The notes: generated by a model not told the origin, from the letters alone. Numbered from the stretch's first letter, positions 1 through 12,800 are shown. The stretch is 64,000 bases of DNA from Bursaphelenchus xylophilus (GCA_904066235.2 CAJFCV020000002.1:930001-994000), one strand, 5' to 3'. Translations and numbers: made by a program.

Positions 1-43
1 AAACTACTACTCTGCAAAAACAAGTCTAAACTAATACCTATAA

Positions 44-2248
44 TTATTCGGGTTTGAAGAACTTTTCCGGCTCTTCGATCACTTTCCCGAGGTCCTTCAA
101 CGACACATTCTGGCTTCCCCTCTTCGCGGGCTTGGGCATTTCCGGCCCCGGCCTCCAGCCAATGAAACTGAGGACCTGGAAAGTGCAGGGCAGCCTCTCC
201 GGGGATTCTTTGGCGAACATTGCGCGGTATATTGCATCAGCCGCGATCAGAATATCTCGTCTTAGGGGGGAGCGGCGAAGGCTGGCGTTGGATTCGGCCA
301 TGGATTGAAGGTCGTAGAGGATGGAGAAGAGGTTGGGGTAGCCGATCTGAAATCGGAAACTACTCAATTTGGCTGATAAATGGGGATTTGGGGGTCTGAT
401 CCAGTGGCAAAAAACGTACCATTTTGCATCCGGGAAGTGTCAAAAATGTGGCAAAATGCCTCCATCTCCAAGTGAAAAAAACTCCCAATTCAGCCGTTAT
501 TTTTGTGACAGAAAGGGCCCTTCAAAACGAAGTTTTTTAACTTGGAGAAGGAGGCATTTTGCCACATTTTTGATGCTTCCCGGTTGCAAAATGGTACGCT
601 TTTTGCCACTGGATCAGGTCCCCACTGTATTTCGGGGTTTAGACCGGTAACAATGTATATTTTTATACACAAAAATATATTATTTTAGGTAAAATCATCA
701 AAAAATCTATTTTTAATTTTGGGTTTCTTGATGCACAGAGAATCCAGAGAGTGTATCTTACTTTTTCACAACGAAGTAGGCCTTCAAATTTTTGATGAAA
801 CCTCAAAAATTGCAAAAAGCCGCATAAAATAAGGTAAAATCGGCAGTTTGCCTCAAAAATCCTCAAAAAAAACCCCGAATTCCCTTTCAAACCCTCCATT
901 CTCACCTCAATCTCGTCCAGATCGAGTGTGATCATCCCGAAGCCCGCCCTTCCCATTAATCCGCCGATATCTTGGGGCTGAACAAAGGGGGAAATATGGG
1001 ATCCAATGCCTCCTAACCGCTCCATTTCCGCTAATTGCAATGCCACTCGGACTTCGTGAAGGGTGTCTCCAGCCAATAAGCATCCAATCAGGGCGCCATC
1101 CGGCTTCAAAACATCGTGGATTCGCTTGAACCAGCCGGGCAAATCGTTGATCCAATGGGCCGACAGAGAGGACAAAATGAGGTCCGCGGACTCGTTTTCG
1201 AACGGAACCAGCTCTTCGTCGGCTACGAGACGTTCGACGGGGAACTGAAAACCGTATTTGATGAAAAATTTCCACTACATTTTGACAATTTTAGAGTATT
1301 TTCATCAAAAATCACCTTATTTTAGCCATTTTTTGTGAAAAATTTTAAAGCCCCGTATTTTAGAAACTAAAAATTAAAAAATAAACATCCATTGCTTCTA
1401 AAATTCTGATATCTGCTATTAGGTAAAAATTCAGGTCAAATTTGAAAAGCTTTCATCAAGAAATTACCTTATTTTAGTCACCTGTCAACAACAAAAAAAA
1501 CGACTAAAATTTTCGTATTTTACAAAAAAATTTTTTTAAAAAAAGTTTCTGCCGTAACTGAGGGAATAATATAGTCGCTACATTTAATTTAACACCCATT
1601 CCCCGACTCACTTCCTCATTTCCTTTGCTGATTTTGACCATTTCTTCGCTGACGTCACATTGAATCATTTTCCCGACATTTTCCTTGATCAAATGTGGCG
1701 CAATGAAGCCGGCGCCACAGCCCAGATCAATACAGACTTCATTGAACTTGGTGAGGTCGAAGACTCGGTCAGCAATTCGTTCGCCACATTCTTTTCGGAG
1801 GTATTGCGCGGCCTCGAAGTCCTTGGACTTGGCGGCCCAATTCCGTTGTTTTCGTTTGACTTCTCGATCGAACACCTCAAAAATTGGATTGTAAATATTA
1901 GTTAGAGAGCTAACAATCATGTCTCACAATTGCCAGGCTTTTTTTATATTAAAATTTACCTTTTTTTATAAATCAAAAAAAATCAGCAAAAACTTGTCTA
2001 AAATTTCAAAAATTGACGTTTTCTAGACAAAATAAAGCAAACCCAAAAAGCAAAATGTCCACTCCATCTCCACACTATCTCATCCTCCATAATTCAACAC
2101 CTCAACGCACATTCAACCACTTTTTTTACCAAAACTTCCCCAATCTTACCTTAGTATTGCTCGGAACTGTCGACGTCGAAAAACTCGATGTAGACGGCTT
2201 CCAAAACGCTTGACATGGTATTCTAACCACCTGTGGCCTTGTTATCAT
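44..2248 (-). CDS. NDUFAF5: NDUFAF5-like mitochondrial complex I assembly methyltransferase
   Basis: Four exons on the minus strand: 2248-2150, 1875-1582, 1244-906 and 346-44, all phase 0, giving 344 aa plus stop, the usual family length. The first 33 residues are Arg/Ser/Thr rich without acids, like a mitochondrial presequence. Then come the family signature VFDREVKRKQRNWAA (about residues 34-48), a class I SAM-binding motif CIDLGCGAGF (about 83), SSLSAHWINDLP, GCLLAGDTLHEVR, GRAGFGMITLDLDEIEV and the C-terminal RGSQNVSLKDLGK. In animals NDUFAF5 hydroxylates an arginine of NDUFS7 during early complex I assembly in the mitochondrial matrix. The start was chosen because it follows an acceptor-like TTTTAG by 3 nt and supplies the presequence. 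The 559-bp last intron holds an M1 hairpin; intron 2 holds a short dispersed repeat. The third donor (GTAGCG at 1581) is weak but keeps frame. It is the last gene of the minus-strand cluster. Confidence 0.93.
390..628. mobile_element. M1 hairpin element in NDUFAF5 intron 3
   Basis: Left end is worn (GGGGGTCTGATCCAGTGGC); right end is intact (GGTCCCCACTG then TA). The arms pair over about 110 bp around a TTTTTGTGACAGAAAGG loop. Confidence 0.8.
1375..1500. repeat. Dispersed repeat shared with REXO1 intron 7
   Basis: The stretch with CTTTCATCAAGAAATTACCTT and CACCTGTCAACAACAAAAA recurs at about 25,200-25,250 and, inverted, at about 26,140-26,195. It is probably a fragment of the repeat that forms the arms of the palindrome there. 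Confidence 0.65.
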
Positions 2249-2633
2249 CCCCTAAAAGACCCTTCAACAATTATCATTGATTATTTTTTGGGAAAAAATC
2301 GATATTACAATAGGCATACTTCAGTAAAACCCTCGGAAAACTTGAAATTCTCTGATATGTCAACATTTATTTCGTATAACAATAATAAATATGAATAAAT
2401 TACTCAGGTGAGGATGGAAATACGGCAGTAAAATAAAATTTTTTTGTCCAAAATCACCAATTTTGCAAATTTTCCGATAATAAAAAAGGCGTATTTTATC
2501 ACGAAAAATTGCGGTTTTGTAATTCTACTGCCTTCCTCAACCTAAATTCTACTATTTAACCAAAAAACTAGACGTTTCTAGACCGTTCGCGTAGATTTAA
2601 AAATAATTTTTTTCATCGATGCTCATGTTCAAT
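2249..2633. other. Gap between ALG3 and NDUFAF5
   Basis: About 385 bp of AT-rich sequence between the ALG3 stop and the NDUFAF5 start. It contains a weak inverted pair (GGCAGTAAAATA near 2424 and ATTCTACTGCC near 2522). No coding exon was found. Confidence 0.5.
2251..2262 (-). promoter_or_regulatory. Probable trans-splice acceptor before NDUFAF5
   Basis: On the minus strand TCTTTTAG ends 3 nt before the chosen ATG at 2248. No upstream exon is seen in the 386 bp separating it from the ALG3 stop, so spliced-leader addition to a downstream operon gene is the simplest reading. Confidence 0.55.
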
Positions 2634-5600
2634 TTAATGAATTTTCTTCGGATATTTCGCTTCTTTCCGATGGGTAAAAACGAGGGAGCTCAATAAAACG
2701 ACCAGTCCGACTACCAGGATGAAAGAACTCCAGGCTTGAGGCGGATAAATATTGAAGACAACCTCGACGGAAACCAGGTATAAAGCGCTGCAAGTAGATC
2801 AAATTAAGTCTGCAATTGAATTCATTTTTATTTAAAATTCTGTAAAAATCCATAAAAGTTAGTTATCAACTTTCAAAAGGCCTAATAATATCTTATTTTA
2901 CCTAAAAAATTTAATTTTCCACCAAAAATGTCATGGATAATATAATTTTTGGCGCAAAAACCTAAAAAAAAGTCGCTACAGCCAAGCTAAGTGTTTCAAA
3001 AAAAACTACAGGTCATAAAAAAGTACAATTTGCCCCATTTCAACTATTACTCACATCTTTTTGATCCAAAATTTCACTTACCATCCAATCCACACCAGAA
3101 TTTGTTTATTGAACCCGTGAAATGTTGGTCTGAAATGAAAAAAAAATCAAATGCAACTCTGAAATTATCCAAGAAACCAAGAGAAACCTTCCGAACTCTC
3201 AAAAATTATTTCCAGCTTACATAATTGGTTCAAAATTATACAAAGTGAACACCAAGTATACCAACGAATGATAAAACCAGGAGTAAAATTGGAAGTGAAG
3301 CGATCGGGCAAAGGTTAGGCCAACCAAATTCGCCGAGAATAGTGAGAACAGCACCTCTGAAAAGGAAAACAAAGTGCTGAAATCAAGTTATATTACACAT
3401 GAGACCATATTATACTAGATAAAAAACTTCTATTTTAGAATAAATCTGGGGTCTAAATGTAAACACAGCAATCTAAAAATCGATTAGAAGGCCCACCAAG
3501 TCAATTTATAAATTTTCAGGGCAAAATTTGGTATTTTAAGAGCAAAAATTATATTACACTAGGGCAAAAAGAACTGCTTTTTGTGTAAATCAACATTGCC
3601 GATGTCTTTGGATGCCGGAAAAAACCCCTAGAATTTATTCTGCGATCATTTTCAAGCCCTTAAAACACTTTTTTTCGAAAAAATTGAGTAAAAATTATAT
3701 TACACGAGAAAAAATTCGCTAATTCTAGATGAAATAAATATCAAAACTGCCTCCGGATGCCCTCTAAATCTCAAAAAATCAATATAACAGCCTTAATCAA
3801 CTGAATTTACAAATTTTTTTCATCCTCCCAACCCAAAAAGTTCAAAAAATCGCAAAACTTACCGTGCGGAGTCAACGTCACCAATTTCCCAGTATTCAAA
3901 TACTCAATAATTAAATTGAAGAGACCTCCTCGATCTCTAAACCAGACTCCAAACATGAATACCAGCAAAACAACAACATGCAGACCAAGCAAGATTAAGT
4001 GAAACTTCTGAGCCAAAAATATTTCCTCCGGGATGAATTGCCAATTTACGGACCATCGGAACTGAAATATCCGGCCCAGTTCGAAAGCTCGGCCGAGGTA
4101 CGAGAACGGATGGGCGAGGAGGAATTCCGCGCCCAGGGCCAGCTGAAAATGCCGTACAGTGAGGGACCGAATCCAAAGGCAAAAAACGTCTCATTTTGCA
4201 TCCCGGAAGGGACCAGAATGTCTCCAAACCCATCCCTTCTTTAAGCTATAAAACCCCGCTTTGAAGAGCCCGCCTTGATGGAAAGGGCGCGCTTTTCAAA
4301 GCGGAGTTTTTTAGCTTAGAGAAGGGAAGGTTTTGGAGACATTTTGGTCCCTTCCGGGATGCAAAGTGAGACGTTTTTTGCCATTGGATCAGGTCCCACA
4401 CTGTATTATACACCTTCGTAGTGACAGTGGCAAAAACGTACGATTTTGCATCCGGAAAGTATCAAAAATGTGGCAAAATGCTTCCCTCTCAAAGTGAAAA
4501 AAACTTCGTTTTGAACGGCCCCCACAAAAAGATCGGGCTTTTGAAATCGGAGTTTTTTTCATTTGAGGGAAGCATTTTGCCACATTTTTGATACTTTCCG
4601 TATGAAAAACGGTACGTTTTTTGCCACTGGATCAGGTCCACTTTACATCGAAAAATTTAGGTCACAAAGTCGAAAGAATCTATATTTTATATCGTACAAA
4701 AAAAACGTAAAAAGAACATTACACAAAACACCGTATTTCGTAAACTTATAAAGTGCGTTCAAAAAATTTTTGGATATTTTTTTCTTCATTTCCGACCAAA
4801 ATTTATACTAGGAGTTCCAGAAAGTGAGTAGATTTTTTTCGGCCTTTTCCCGCACCCACAGTGCAAGTGCAAAAGACCTAATGCATGCCGCAAAAAGGGC
4901 TTTTGTGCACGTTGTTGACCGTACGACAAAAATTCTATGTACTTTCTGGAACGACAACTATTAACCATCGCCCAATTTCTCTAAAAAAATCCCCCTTTCT
5001 CCTCACCTGAACCACCGCACATATTGCCAAGTTAAAAATCGTCTTCTTAACGCCTAACTGCAGCAACAATATAAAGAAAACCGCCGGTGCAAACAGCAAT
5101 ATATTCATCTTGACTGCCACTCCAACACTAAAAATATAAAAATCATTGTCAAAAAATTCAAATCTCTTACCTGTAAAACAAGCAGCCCAGTCCAAACCGT
5201 CGATAAATGAATAAATTGGCAGCTGCGTAGAGGAAGAACATTGCAATTGGGTCGTTAAAAAGCCGGAGGATGTAAATGGAGTGGAGCCGGTGGGAAATTA
5301 GGACCATGAAGACGAGAACTGCTGGGCCGACCTGAAAATTTCTACTCATTACGTTGTAAATTCAGCTGTGGATCTATTTAAACTAGTCTCAACCCAAAAA
5401 TTTGGCAAAAAATGTCATTTTTGATAAAATTCTAAAATTTGCCCTTAAAAATGTCTGAAACATCATAAATCCATTCAAAAATAACAATTTTGCTAATTGA
5501 TTCCGTCATTTTTTGCTATTCTAATCCTCATGGAGTAATTTGAACCTTATCCCACATTAAAAAGTCCTCTGTGTCAAAAAATATTACCTTATCCATCAAG

Positions 5601-6265
5601 TCCACCTATCACAACAAAAAACCTCTCAAATTTCCCCCCAAACCCACTTTTTTCGACTGATAAAACAGATTGACAATCAGCAACTGGTTCATGGCATAGA
5701 TCAAAGCAAAGATCATCTGCGCCCGAGCAATGTTCTCTCCATCATTGGTCAAATAATTCAGTAGAGTGTAGATGTACAAATGCCCGGCTGGATAGACCAA
5801 TGGGCCCGTGTCGCCTCGAATATGATAGTAATCCAACTCTCCCGACTTGTAGATTCGGACTTGCTCCATATACGCGGTCCAATCAATATTCGTGTCTAAA
5901 AATTTTAAAAAAATTATATTATCCATGACATTTGCAGAAAAAAATTGATTTTTTTTGTCGTAAATCAAAGCAAGTAGTAGCTTCATACCTCTATAAAATC
6001 ATAGAAAATGAAAAAATGAACGATTCTCCTTACATTTCACATAATTGAGCATATAAAATACGATGGCTGAGTCCAAAAGTGTGATTAGGAGAACGGCCAA
6101 AACGAAAAATTGCTTGTCAAAGGCGATGAAAGACGATAATAGGCCCTTTAAATATAGGATCCACTTGCTTCTGCCCTGGATCTTCGCCTTGTTGACATAT
6201 TCTACAGTTGAGGCGAGGACTGTCCGAGACGAGGTCGATTCTGTTCGGCGCCTCGGAGGGGGCAT
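2634..6265 (-). CDS. ALG3: ALG3, Dol-P-Man:Man5GlcNAc2-PP-Dol alpha-1,3-mannosyltransferase
   Basis: Eight exons on the minus strand: 6265-6034, 5895-5648, 5331-5171, 5127-5007, 4142-3863, 3356-3242, 3129-3082 and 2787-2634. They sum to 1359 nt, 452 aa plus stop, typical for the GT58 family, and every splice phase agrees. Recognisable stretches in order are NIDWTAYMEQV, GDTGPLVYPAGHLYIY, SHRLHSIYILRLFNDPIAM, SVGVAVKMNILLFAP, SYLGRAFELGRIF and NWQFIPEEIF, then FARSLHFQFYSWFYHSL. The remainder is hydrophobic with many membrane segments, as expected of an ER membrane enzyme that adds the first Dol-P-Man-dependent mannose to the lipid-linked oligosaccharide in the ER lumen. The ATG directly follows TTTAG, suggesting a trans-spliced mRNA. 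An M1b hairpin ends 14 nt upstream of the acceptor of exon 5. Confidence 0.95.
4157..4403. mobile_element. M1b hairpin element in ALG3 intron 4
   Basis: Complete, with TA on both sides. It is a sub-family in which the usual inner arm is replaced by CGTCTCATTTTGCATC and AGGGACCAGAATGTCTCC; the only other M1b copy is at 25.6 kb. Its left end lies 14 nt from the exon 5 acceptor. Confidence 0.85.
4424..4640. mobile_element. M1 hairpin element, ends decayed, ALG3 intron 4
   Basis: Follows the M1b copy by about 20 bp in the same intron. Both arms are present, from CAGTGGCAAAAACGTACG to TGCCACTGGATCAGG, but the outermost CAGTGGGGGACCTGAT part is missing on the left. Confidence 0.75.
4809..4962. mobile_element. 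Short mariner-like inverted-repeat element
   Basis: Inverted ends read AGTTCCAGAAAGTGAGTAGA on the left and CTATGTACTTTCTGGAAC on the right, about 150 bp apart, with TA/TTAA near the ends. The CCAGAAAGT core recurs in the ends of the mariner at 56.2 kb. Non-coding; lies in ALG3 intron 4. Confidence 0.55.
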
Positions 6266-6837
6266 CTAAAGCGATATAAAAAATATTTTGAAACGCTCCC
6301 GCTATAACTCGAGCTGCATTTTTACAGTTATCACACAATCCAAGTCCCTATTATAACGCGATACAAGCGTAAAAAAAATTTTTTTTTATCCATCCAAAAA
6401 ATTGACCATAGATAATATCAACAATTAGTCCAAAAACTTTCCAAATGTCCTTAATTTGTCACTACAATCTTTATTCTACATCCATGATTACATTTTCAAT
6501 TCATTTTCATCAATTTTCACTCTTGCAACGGAATGCCAAAAATGGCAGGAATTCAAAATCCAATTATTTTTGATTCTGTCAAATAAAGAAAAATCGTAAA
6601 ATATAAGTGAAATACGTCCACCCAAGCCTCAGGAAAATCAAAAAAGGGTCAAAAATCTCCAAAAATTACATCAAATATTATGTTAGTCATCAAAAACAAT
6701 CAAAAATAAAAAATCTTCAAATAAAACCCGGTATGTCTCTGTCGCAACAGCTCTCAAATCAACTCTCACCCTTCAGTCCGGCTATAAAAATTAATTTTAT
6801 TAACAAATTCAAACGTTATAACACAGTAATCACCATT
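6266..6837. other. Gap between cactin and ALG3, with trans-splice acceptor
   Basis: 571 bp between the cactin stop and the ALG3 ATG. On minus, ATATCGCTTTAG abuts the ALG3 ATG exactly, leaving no 5' UTR after the acceptor, as in many spliced-leader mRNAs. No other exon was recognised. Confidence 0.5.
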
Positions 6838-9800
6838 TCATCGTCTATATCTGTATCTCTTGAAGTAGAACCATAGCTGGAAGACGCCGTTCTGGAATTG
6901 ACACTTGTATCCGTGTTTGTAATTGACTTCCCATTCCCTGTTCACAATTTTGAAGGCAATATCTTCGTATGGAGGGCCGGCTTTGAAGCGGATAATCGCA
7001 AAATCTTCGTCTTCGCATTGATTCAGGGTAAATGCCGGGGTTTGAGTTGGGTCGAGGAGGTCTGGGTAGAATATCTGAAATCAAAATTAAGCTTAAATTT
7101 ATTTAAAACGGACTTTTTTACAAAGTGAAGCATGGCCCGGACATTGTTGCGGTGACCATCACCGAATTTCTTCAAATTTGGCTCATAGAACACCCACAGG
7201 GCATATATCAAAAGCGTCAAACGTTTTCCCAAAATTTGCATTATTTCGGGATTACTGTAACATTTTGTGTTTTATAAAGCGGCCGTTGTCGTGGACCAGG
7301 TGATCGCCCTACGGGTCTGAAACTTCTTATCTGTATGTTTTCGAACATGGCCAACATTTTTCTAATTGAAACTTTTTTTGTATCTTTTCGTCTTTCGGTA
7401 GTACCGTAATCGTCATGATACCATATCGATTACTGTAAAAAATTGGAGCGAGTGTAACAAATTTTTAAACTTGATTATAAAAGTTGGACACCCTTCCCGT
7501 AAAATAAGACAAAAAAATCAAAAATAAAAATATAAGTTTTTGAGATATATGCGTTCAAAATTGCTATGTTCGGTTACTGTAGGACCAAAATAGAGACGAT
7601 CAATTTTTAAACTTTTCCATTAATCGCTACGGTTCACATATTAATAGCATGACATAAGAGGAATGTTTTCAGGTTGAAAAATTAATAATAGAGCTTTTAT
7701 TTTAGGGTTTATACGAAGGTTACTGTAATTTCCAACTTTTATTAAGTTCGCTAACAATTTTATTGGAATGACGAATTTAGACAAGCTATCCGGGTCAGAA
7801 ACGCGCATACATCATGGAAGACAGAAATCAGAATCGTAATACTACCTATTCCTGAAATAGTGGGAGATTACGGTAGCCGTACCCACTTTTTTCGTTGTTT
7901 GGCCGCGGCATTCTTTGGGACAGTTAGTGTAACAACTTTTGAGTCCTGAAGTTCATTCAGCATCACCAGGGGAGTATTTCAGCAAAAAATCGCAAAAATA
8001 AAAATATAAGTTTTTGAGAAAATCCTGGATTACGGTCATTTTAGGGGGTTTTTGGGCCGTCTGGCCGTGGCATTCTTTGGAGCTGCGAGTGTAACAACTT
8101 TTTAGTCTTGAAATTTACTCACCATGACCAGGGAAGTATTTTAGCAGAAAATCGGGAGAATAAAAGTATAAGTTTTTGAGAAAATCCCGGATTACGGTCA
8201 TTTTAGGGGATTTTTGGGCCGTCTGGCCGTGGCATTCTTTGGAGCTGCTAGTGTAACAACTTTTGAAGCCTGAAATTCATTCAGGATGGATAGAAGAGTA
8301 TTTCAGAAAAAAATCGCGAAAATAAAAGTATAAGTTTTTGAGAAAATCCTGGATTACGGTCATTTTAGGGGGTTTTTGAGCCGTCTGGCCGCGGCATTCT
8401 TTGGAGCTGCTAGTGTAACAACTTTTGAAGCCTGAAATTCATTCAGGATGGATAGAAGAGCATTTCAGCAAAAAAACGCGAAAATAAAAGTATAAGTTTT
8501 TGAGAAAATCCTGGATTACGGTCATTTTAGGGGATTTTTGGGCCGTCTGGCCGTGGCATTCTTTGGAGCTGCTAGTGTAACAACTTTTGAGTCTTGAAAT
8601 TTACTCAGCATGACCAGGGAAGTATTTCAGCAAAAAATCGAGAAAATAAAAGTATAAGTTTTTGAGAAAATCCTGCATTACGGTCATTTTAGGGGATTTT
8701 TGGGCCGTCTGGCCGTGGCATTCTTTGGAGCTGCGAGTGTAACAATTTTTGAGTCTTGAAATTTACTCAGCATGACCAGGGAAGTATTTCAGCAAAAAAT
8801 CGAGAAAATAAAAGTATAAGTTTTTGAGAAAATCCCGGATTACGGTAGTTCCGGACAGAAAATCCCCTAAAATGACCGTAATCCAGGATTTTCTCAAAAA
8901 CTTATACTTTTATTTTCGCGATTTTTTGCTGAAATGCTCTTCTATCCATCCTGAATGAATTTCAGGTTTCAAAAGTTGTTACACTAGCAGCTCCAAAGAA
9001 TGCCACGGCCAGACGGCCCAAAAATCCCCTAAAATGACCGTAATCCAGGATTTTCTCAAAAACTTATACTTTTATTTTCGCGATTTTTTGCTGAAATGCT
9101 CTTCTATCCATCCTGAATGAATTTCAGGCTTCAAAAGTTGTTACACTAGCAGCTCCAAAGAATGCCACGGCCAAACGGCCCAAAAACCCCCTAAAATGAC
9201 CGTAATCCAGGATTTTCTCAAAAACTTATATTTTTATTTTTGCGATTTTTTGCTGAAATACTCCCCTGGTGATGCTGAATGAACTTCAGGACTCAAAAGT
9301 TGTTACACTAACTGTCCCAAAGAATGCCGCGGCCAAACAACGAAAAAAGTGGGTACGGCTACCGTAATCTCCCACTATTTCAGGAATAGGTAGTATTACG
9401 ATTCTGATTTCTGTCTTCCATGATGTATGCGCGTTTCTGACCCGGATAGCTTGTCTAAATTCGTCATTCCAATAAAATTGTTAGCGAACTTAATAAAAGT
9501 TGGAAATTACAGTAACCTTCGTATAAACCTTAAAATAAAAGCTCTATTATTAATTTTTCAACCTGAAAACATTCCTCTTATGTCATGCTATTAATATGTG
9601 AACCGTAGCGATTAATGGAAAAGTTTAAAAATTGATCGTCTCTATTTTGGTCCTACAGTAACCGAACATAGCAATTTTGAACGCATATATCTCAAAAACT
9701 TATATTTTTATTTTTGATTTTTTTGTCTTATTTTACGGGAAGGGTGTCCAACTTTTATAACCAAGTTTAAAAATTTGTTACACTCGCTCCAATTTTTTAC

Positions 9801-12800
9801 AGTAATCGATATGGTATCATGACGATTACGGTACTACCGAAAGACGAAAAGATACAAAAAAAGTTTCAATTAGAAAAATGTTGGCCATGCTCGAAAACAT
9901 ACAGACAAGAAGTTTCAGCCCCGTAGGGCTGTTGCCCGGTCCACGACCACGGCTGCTTTACAAAACCCAAATTGTTACAGTAATCTCGGACCGGTTGAAA
10001 TTTCGCGAAACCCTTCTTCGCTTTTCATCAACATGCTCAGGCCATTCTACTGGCCAAGTTTCAAGAAATTTGGTGATGGTCGTTGCAACAATGTCCGGGC
10101 CCCTTGGAGGGAAGCTTCAGTTTGTAAAAAACTCTGTTTTAAAATACGGATTTTAACAAAAACATCAAATTTCTAGACTAAAAATGCAAAAAAAATAAGA
10201 AAATCATATAAACCATCATGGCTAACATAATTTTGCTAAAAAATTAAATTCAAAAACATTTTTTCTAAGAATACACGCCTCTTTGGAGCCGATAGAGCAT
10301 CAATTTCCTAATTTTTAGACCTTTTCTTGCACTATGAACCTCTAAAACACAATGCCAAAAACGGCGGGAATTCAAATTTTTGAGATTCCATCGCACTTTC
10401 TAGGCTACGAAATTAACAAATGAGGCATTTTACACATTTTGTAACTCTTTACATCAACACAAATCCTTTCTAGACAACAAAAATCTCAGACAAACCTTAT
10501 CCATGCCTAGTACAATATAAAAAAGCTCACTTTATCAACTTTTTCCCTTCCAAAATCCCCAAACCTACTCTCAAATCCTATTACCCACTCTCCTTTCCAC
10601 TTACATTAAATCTGTATCCCTGTACAATCTTCGGTGGTGGGTTATCCACATCATAATGAGTCTGATTGTACTTGTTCCATTCGAATCCTGTGTGAACTCT
10701 GTTAAAGTACTTTGGTTTTTGCGGGCGGTATTTGTCAGACCAGAGCAGATTCTGATGTCCAATGTCTTCTTCGACCGCGAATGAGCTTTCTTCGCCGGAC
10801 ATTCCACTTTTGGCGATGGCCATCATTTTCTCATCGGCGGCGGAATTTCCGGCCGAAATTGGTTTGCCTTGACGTTTTTCGGACTCGGTCTTTCGTTTCT
10901 GAAAAAATTAGATGTTATTTGATGCAAACTTGATAACGACACAAAAAAATTTCGCTAAAAATTATTGATATCTAAAATAAGGTCAAAAATTTCGGACGCT
11001 ATTTTCTCTACACTGTAGAATGCCATCAGCATCCAAGAACAACCCTTTTCATTTATTAATATCTCAAAAAATCACTCATAAATACCCTACAAACATTAAA
11101 AATCACCCATAAGATAAACTGAAAGTTAAAAAAACCGTCTACAGGTATTCTGATCTAGTGGCAAAAAACGTACCATTTTGCATCCGGGAAGTATAAAAAA
11201 TGCAGCAAAATACCTCCCCCTCCAAGTGAAAAACTCGGATTTCAAAAGCCTGCCGCTCTTTTTGTGAGGAGAGACCCTCAAAACCGAGTTTTTTCACTTG
11301 GAGAAGGAGGCATTTTGCTGCATTTTTTTATACTTCCGGGATGCAAAAAGGAACATTTTTTGTCACTGCATCAGGTCCGCCCCTGTAGATGATTTTTTAG
11401 CTTTCAATTTCGATTTTTAATGCTTCTAGGGTGTTTATGGGTGGTTTTTTTGTGATTAGTACATAACAAGCCTGGTTCTTGGATGCTGATGGCATTCCAG
11501 AAAAATTAGCGGCCGAAATTTTCGACCTTATTTTAGGTACCAATAGTTTTTAATGAAAAAATTCAGTGTAGTTCTTAAACCCCATAAAATCTCAAACCTA
11601 CTTCTCTCAGACTCTCAACATCCTCCTTTTCACTCAATATTTCAATTCCTGGCATGGCTAACGATTCTTTTCCATATGTGGGGGAATATCTTCCGCTTTC
11701 GTACATCCTCAACGTGAATCTCAAAAGCTGGCGATCATTGAGTTGTTCGTATTTGGCTTCTCGCTGCTCGTCATCCAGGCTTAGGACCTCGTCGACTGTG
11801 AATGGGAGGGGTCGTTTTGTGTCGTAGGCTTCAAGAGCTTCCAGATCTTCGGCCTGAAAGGAGGTGGTTATTTTTTGAAAAAATACTTTTCTAGGACATC
11901 TCCAAATTAAAAAAAAATTCAAAACTTACATTCAAATCCTCAATTTCCCCCTCATCTTCGCTCTTCTCTCCGACATCCCCGGGATTCTCCTGCTGAACCT
12001 TCTCTTCCGGTTTCTGCTCCGTCTCCGGAGCTTTGTTGAGCTCCAGTTTCTCCAATTTTTGCGTTTCCTTCAGCTGCTCTGCTCTAATCTGTTCCAATTT
12101 GATCTTCAAGAACTTTTGATGCAATTCCTTCAATCTTTGTCGAGCCATTTGTGGTCTGAGGGTGTCCAAAAGATTCTCCCAGAAAGACACATCAGTCCCT
12201 CGGCCCGCGTTCTTGATCTTTTTCACTATGTCCACTTCCAGTTTCTCGAGTTCCGCAAAAGCTTTGCCCTGAAAAATCGGCATTATTTTCGAAACTTCTT
12301 ACATTCAACGAGTCAAATTTTAGGCACCCCTTGAATGACAATATCGCTTTCCTTATAAAAAACTCTATTTATGTACAGTCACGGCTTGATCCAGTGGCAA
12401 AAAAGGTACCATTTTGCATCCGGGAAGTATCAAAAAATGTGGAAAAATACCTCCCTCGCCAAGTGAAAAAACTCCGATTTTAGAGCTCTTTTTGTGAGGG
12501 AAAGACGCGCCCTTCAAAATGGAGTTTTTTTCACTTGGAGAGGGAGGTATTTTGCTTCATTTTTGATACTTCCCGGATGCAAAATGGTACCTTTTTTGCC
12601 ACTGGACAGTATCTTTCATTTGCCCTTTCATTTCCATGAAATTTAAAGATCACAAAATTACCCAAAATCATTCAAATTTTCCCAAATCAAAATCAGCCAA
12701 AATTTCCCAAATCTCCATTCCTTCATGTCCGAAGTCGAGAGAGATGGCGGCTGTGGAAGCTACTGAGTCAGCGGATATGGCTCCTCCGCCATTAGAGGCA

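Noticed and set aside
2150..2215. Alternative NDUFAF5 start at the ATG at 2215 (MSSVLEAVYIEFF)
   Set aside because: It reaches a stop after 21 codons before the donor. The other frame from 2248 gives a presequence and joins the next exon in phase.
7900..9340. A CRISPR-like array from regularly spaced repeats
   Set aside because: The whole 162-bp unit is repeated without unique spacers, it inverts in the middle, and this is eukaryotic DNA.
9878..10156. Open frame at the FB1 right end (with a near copy at 45,102-45,380 on minus) and another at 48,662-48,874
   Set aside because: They lie wholly in FB1 terminal arms, lack conserved motifs and show no codon bias or splice structure. They are probably incidental.
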